Below, piece after piece: positions 60,990-64,000 of a DNA stretch of 64,000 nucleotides; within the stretch, counting starts at the first letter, position 1; each line of letters begins with the position of its first letter. The notes below the pieces were generated by a model, which was not told the origin of the DNA, searched no databases, and saw nothing but the letters and a program-made list of their open reading frames with translations. The position numbers and the translations under genes were made by a program. The stretch is from the NCBI RefSeq assembly GCF_028290625.1, contig NZ_JAQGJM010000022.1, forward strand, positions 62,001-126,000. Reading direction: 5' to 3'. Source of the DNA: Devosia sp. (GTDB lineage: Bacteria; Pseudomonadota; Alphaproteobacteria; Rhizobiales; Devosiaceae).

Positions 60990-62029
60990 AATTCCTCGAT
61001 CAAGCCAAGGTCTATGTACGTTCGGGCGATGGCGGCGCCGGCGCCGTCTCGTTCCTGCGCGAGAAATTCGTCGAATTCGGCGGCCCCAATGGCGGCAATG
61101 GCGGGCGCGGTGGTGACGTCGTCATCGAATGCGTCGATGGCCTCAACACCCTGATCGATTACCGCTACCAGCAGCATTTCAAGGCCAAGATCGGCACCCA
61201 TGGCATGGGCAAGGACCGCGCCGGCGCCCATGGCGAGGACACGGTTCTGCGCGTCCCGGTCGGCACCCAGATTTTCGAGGACGACAACGAAACCCTCATC
61301 ACCGACATGACCGAAGTCGGCCAGCGCGTCGTGCTACTCTCGGGCGGCAATGGCGGCTTCGGCAATGCCCATTTCAAGACCTCCGCCAACCAGGCTCCGC
61401 GCCATGCCAATCCGGGCATTCCCGGGGTGGAAAAGTGGATCTGGCTGCGCCTCAAGCTCATCGCTGACGCCGGTCTCGTCGGTCTGCCAAATGCCGGCAA
61501 GTCGACCTTCCTCGCCGCCGTCTCCGCCGCCAAGCCCAAGATCGCCGCCTATCCGTTCACGACACTCCACCCCAATCTGGGCGTGGTCTCCATCGGTGAG
61601 CGCGATTTCGTACTGGCCGATATTCCGGGCCTGATCGAGGGCGCCAGTGAAGGCGCCGGCATCGGCGACCGTTTCCTCGGCCATGTCGAGCGCTGCGGCG
61701 TGCTGGTGCATCTGATCGACGGCACCGAGGCCGACATCAAGACCGCCTACACCACCATCCGTGCCGAATTGGCCGCCTATGACGAGCGCCTGGCCGAAAA
61801 GCCCGAACTCGTCGTGCTCAACAAGATCGACGCCATCGATCCCGAAGAGCTCAAGGAAAAAGTGAAAATCCTCAAGAAGGTGTCCAAGCAGGACGTCATG
61901 CTGGTCTCGGGCGTCACCGGCAAGGGCACTGACCTCGTGCTCTACGCCATCGTCGACACCCTCGACGCCACCAAGGCCGCCAAGCTGGAGGCTGCACGGC
62001 GCAAGGCCGAACCCAATTGGGCGCCCTGA
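60986..62029 (+). CDS. obgE: GTPase Obg/CgtA
   Basis: [86 protein letters not shown]. Confidence 0.97.
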   Translation: MKFLDQAKVYVRSGDGGAGAVSFLREKFVEFGGPNGGNGGRGGDVVIECVDGLNTLIDYRYQQHFKAKIGTHGMGKDRAGAHGEDTVLRVPVGTQIFEDDNETLITDMTEVGQRVVLLSGGNGGFGNAHFKTSANQAPRHANPGIPGVEKWIWLRLKLIADAGLVGLPNAGKSTFLAAVSAAKPKIAAYPFTTLHPNLGVVSIGERDFVLADIPGLIEGASEGAGIGDRFLGHVERCGVLVHLIDGTEADIKTAYTTIRAELAAYDERLAEKPELVVLNKIDAIDPEELKEKVKILKKVSKQDVMLVSGVTGKGTDLVLYAIVDTLDATKAAKLEAARRKAEPNWAP

Positions 62030-62049
62030 TGCAAGCAACGCTCTCTACC

Positions 62050-62251
62050 TTCACCTCTCCCTGGGGGGAGAGGTCGACCCGCTTGGGTCGGGTGAGGGGG
62101 CCTTCCTTCCGCACCGCATCAAGAAAAGCCCCCCTCGCCCTAACCCTCTCCCCAAAGGGGCGAGGGGACCAGATTGCGCTTGTGGCAAAATCCCGTCACC
62201 TCACTGGCCAAGCCCCCTCGCCCCTCCGGGGAGAGGGATGGGGTGAGGGGC
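62050..62251. repeat. Cluster of three GC-rich palindromic/inverted units between obgE and proB
   Basis: ttcacctctccctggggggagagg...gtgaggggg; cccccctcgccctaaccctctccccaaaggggcgagggg; ccccctcgcccctccggggagagggatggggtgaggggccc. Confidence 0.85.
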
Positions 62252-62276
62252 CCTTGAATTTCGCGCTGAATCAAAG

Positions 62277-63413
62277 ATGACCTCCCCCCTCTCCCCCTAC
62301 CGCCGCCTCACGATAAAAATCGGCTCCGCTCTCCTCGTCGATAGCGCCACCGGAAAACTCCGCTCGTCCTGGCTCGCCGATCTGTCCGAGGATGTCGCCG
62401 CCCTCAAGGCCGCCGGCACCGAGATCGTCATCGTCTCCTCCGGCGCCATCGCGCTAGGCCGGCGCCTCCTCAAGCTCGACGCCATTGCGCTTCCCCTCGA
62501 GCAATCCCAGGCGGCCGCCAGCGCCGGCCAGATCGCGCTGAGCCAGGCCTGGGCCGAAGCGCTTGGCCGCCACGGCATCGTCACCGGCCAGATTCTGATC
62601 ACCCCCAATATCACCGAGGAACGCCGTTACTACCTCAACGCGCGCACCACCATCGCCACCCTGCTCAGCCTGGGTGCCGTCCCCATCATCAACGAGAACG
62701 ACTCTGTCGCCACCGCCGAAATCCGCTACGGCGACAATGATCGCCTGTCGGCCCGCGTCGCCACCATGATCGAGGCCGATTGCCTCGTGCTGCTGTCGGA
62801 CGTCGATGGCCTCTATACCGCTCCACCCGCCAGGGACCCGACCGCCACCCACCTGCCGGTCATCGCCAGCATCACCCCCGCCATCGAGGCGATGGCGGGC
62901 GGCGCGGCGAGCCACCTGTCGCGCGGCGGCATGACCACCAAGGTCGAAGCCGGCAAGATCGCCACGCAAGCCGGCACCGCCATGATCATCGCCAAGGGCA
63001 CCGAAACCCATCCCCTGCGCGCCCTCACCGAAGGCGCTCGCCACACCCTGTTCCACCCCGCCCAATCCCGTGCCCAGGCCCGCAAGCGCTGGATCATGGG
63101 TACGCTGGCCGTCGCCGGAACCTTGCAGGTCGATGCCGGCGCCGCCCGGGCGCTGCTGACCGGCAAGTCGCTGCTGCCGATCGGCGTCACCAAGGTCAAG
63201 GGCCAATTCGATCGCGGCGACGCCATCGCCATCACCGATCCCGACGGTCACGAAATCGCCCGCGGTCTCGTCGGCCTCGACAGCGAGGAGGCCCGCCTGG
63301 TCATGGGCAAGCGCGGCCCCACCGTGGTTGAACTGCTGGGCGTGGGCAATCGCAGCGAGCTTGTGCATCGCGATAATATGGTCATGGTATCAAAGGCAGG
63401 AGAGGTTCTATGA
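62277..63413 (+). CDS. proB: Glutamate 5-kinase
   Basis: [20 protein letters not shown]...[12 protein letters not shown]...[24 protein letters not shown] plus C-terminal PUA domain. Confidence 0.97.
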   Translation: MTSPLSPYRRLTIKIGSALLVDSATGKLRSSWLADLSEDVAALKAAGTEIVIVSSGAIALGRRLLKLDAIALPLEQSQAAASAGQIALSQAWAEALGRHGIVTGQILITPNITEERRYYLNARTTIATLLSLGAVPIINENDSVATAEIRYGDNDRLSARVATMIEADCLVLLSDVDGLYTAPPARDPTATHLPVIASITPAIEAMAGGAASHLSRGGMTTKVEAGKIATQAGTAMIIAKGTETHPLRALTEGARHTLFHPAQSRAQARKRWIMGTLAVAGTLQVDAGAARALLTGKSLLPIGVTKVKGQFDRGDAIAITDPDGHEIARGLVGLDSEEARLVMGKRGPTVVELLGVGNRSELVHRDNMVMVSKAGEVL

Positions 63414-64000
63414 GCGCAGTGTCATCGGTGACCGACATCGCCAGCCTCATGGCCGAGATCGGCCGCAACGCTCGCGCCGCCGCGCGTGTCCTGGCGATTG
63501 CCAGCCCGGAGGCCAAGCGCACCGCCCTGCTCACCGCTGCCGGCGCCATCAATGCGCATCGCCAGAAAATCCTCGCCGCCAACGCCAAGGATATCGAGGC
63601 CGCTACAATCAAGGGCATCTCCAACGCCTTCCTCGATCGCCTGACGCTGACCGATGAGCGCATCGACGCCATGATCGAGGGTCTCAAGACGATTGCCGAA
63701 CTGCCCGATCCTGTCGGCAGTGTCCTTGCCGAATGGGACCGCCCCAACGGCCTGCATATCTCCCGCGTCCGCACCCCGCTCGGCGTCATCGGGGTGATCT
63801 TTGAATCGCGCCCCAACGTCACCGCCGATGCCGGCGCCCTCTGCATCAAGTCCGGCAATGCGGTGATCCTGCGCGGCGGCTCCGACAGCTTCCATTCCAG
63901 CCAGGCCATCGTCGATTGCATGCTCGATGGCCTGCATCTGGCCGGCCTGCCCACCGAGGCCATCCAGCTCGTCCCTACCGTGGATCGCGCCGCCGTCGGC
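63410..64000 (+). CDS. proA: Gamma-glutamyl phosphate reductase (3' end truncated by window)
   Basis: [41 protein letters not shown]...[45 protein letters not shown] overlap with proB. Confidence 0.95.
   Translation, partial: MSAVSSVTDIASLMAEIGRNARAAARVLAIASPEAKRTALLTAAGAINAHRQKILAANAKDIEAATIKGISNAFLDRLTLTDERIDAMIEGLKTIAELPDPVGSVLAEWDRPNGLHISRVRTPLGVIGVIFESRPNVTADAGALCIKSGNAVILRGGSDSFHSSQAIVDCMLDGLHLAGLPTEAIQLVPTVDRAAVG

Overview
GC-rich alphaproteobacterial chromosomal segment, probably Hyphomicrobiales and Devosia-like (inferred from gene content and the rplU-rpmA-GNAT-obg-proB-proA synteny). It is dense with carbohydrate and peptide transport operons, each paired with a local regulator. 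In order: (1) an AraC regulator, a sugar isomerase and a CUT2 sugar ABC transporter (2.0-7.6 kb), followed by two opposing HTH regulators, one of them an HTH plus periplasmic-binding-protein fusion; (2) aldo/keto reductase, SDR, TerC and GNAT genes; (3) an Opp/Dpp-type ABC transporter with a LacI regulator (13.0-20.0 kb); (4) gamma-carbonic anhydrase and a large Ig/cadherin-like autotransporter (21.2-25.0 kb); (5) AKR/SDR/AraC genes and a MarR-EmrB-EmrA efflux locus; (6) two LacI regulators, a GH2 glycosidase and a CUT1 ABC transporter (31.6-41.3 kb); (7) a decayed 'graveyard' at 41.3-43.4 kb with PQQ-dehydrogenase, IS1595 transposase and possible nucleoside hydrolase fragments plus an orphan Cas2/VapD-like small protein; (8) gluconate-2-DH subunit 3 and GMC oxidoreductase; (9) a type III PKS-methyltransferase-FAD oxidoreductase cluster; (10) a chromate/arsenic resistance block (chrA, arsC-aqpS-arsR, divergent ArsK-like MFS) and a DMT transporter with a His-rich tail; (11) tRNA-Ser(CGA); (12) rplU-rpmA-GNATs-obg-proB-proA. 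Several long intergenic inverted repeats of different sequence families occur. Two of them lie exactly between a solute-binding-protein gene and its permease genes. No CRISPR array, rRNA or intact prophage was seen. I cannot confirm a wholly novel system. The best leads are the HTH-PBP fusion regulator pair, the type III PKS cluster, the SBP/permease hairpins and the orphan Cas2-like protein. All family assignments come from reading the translations; no database searches were run.
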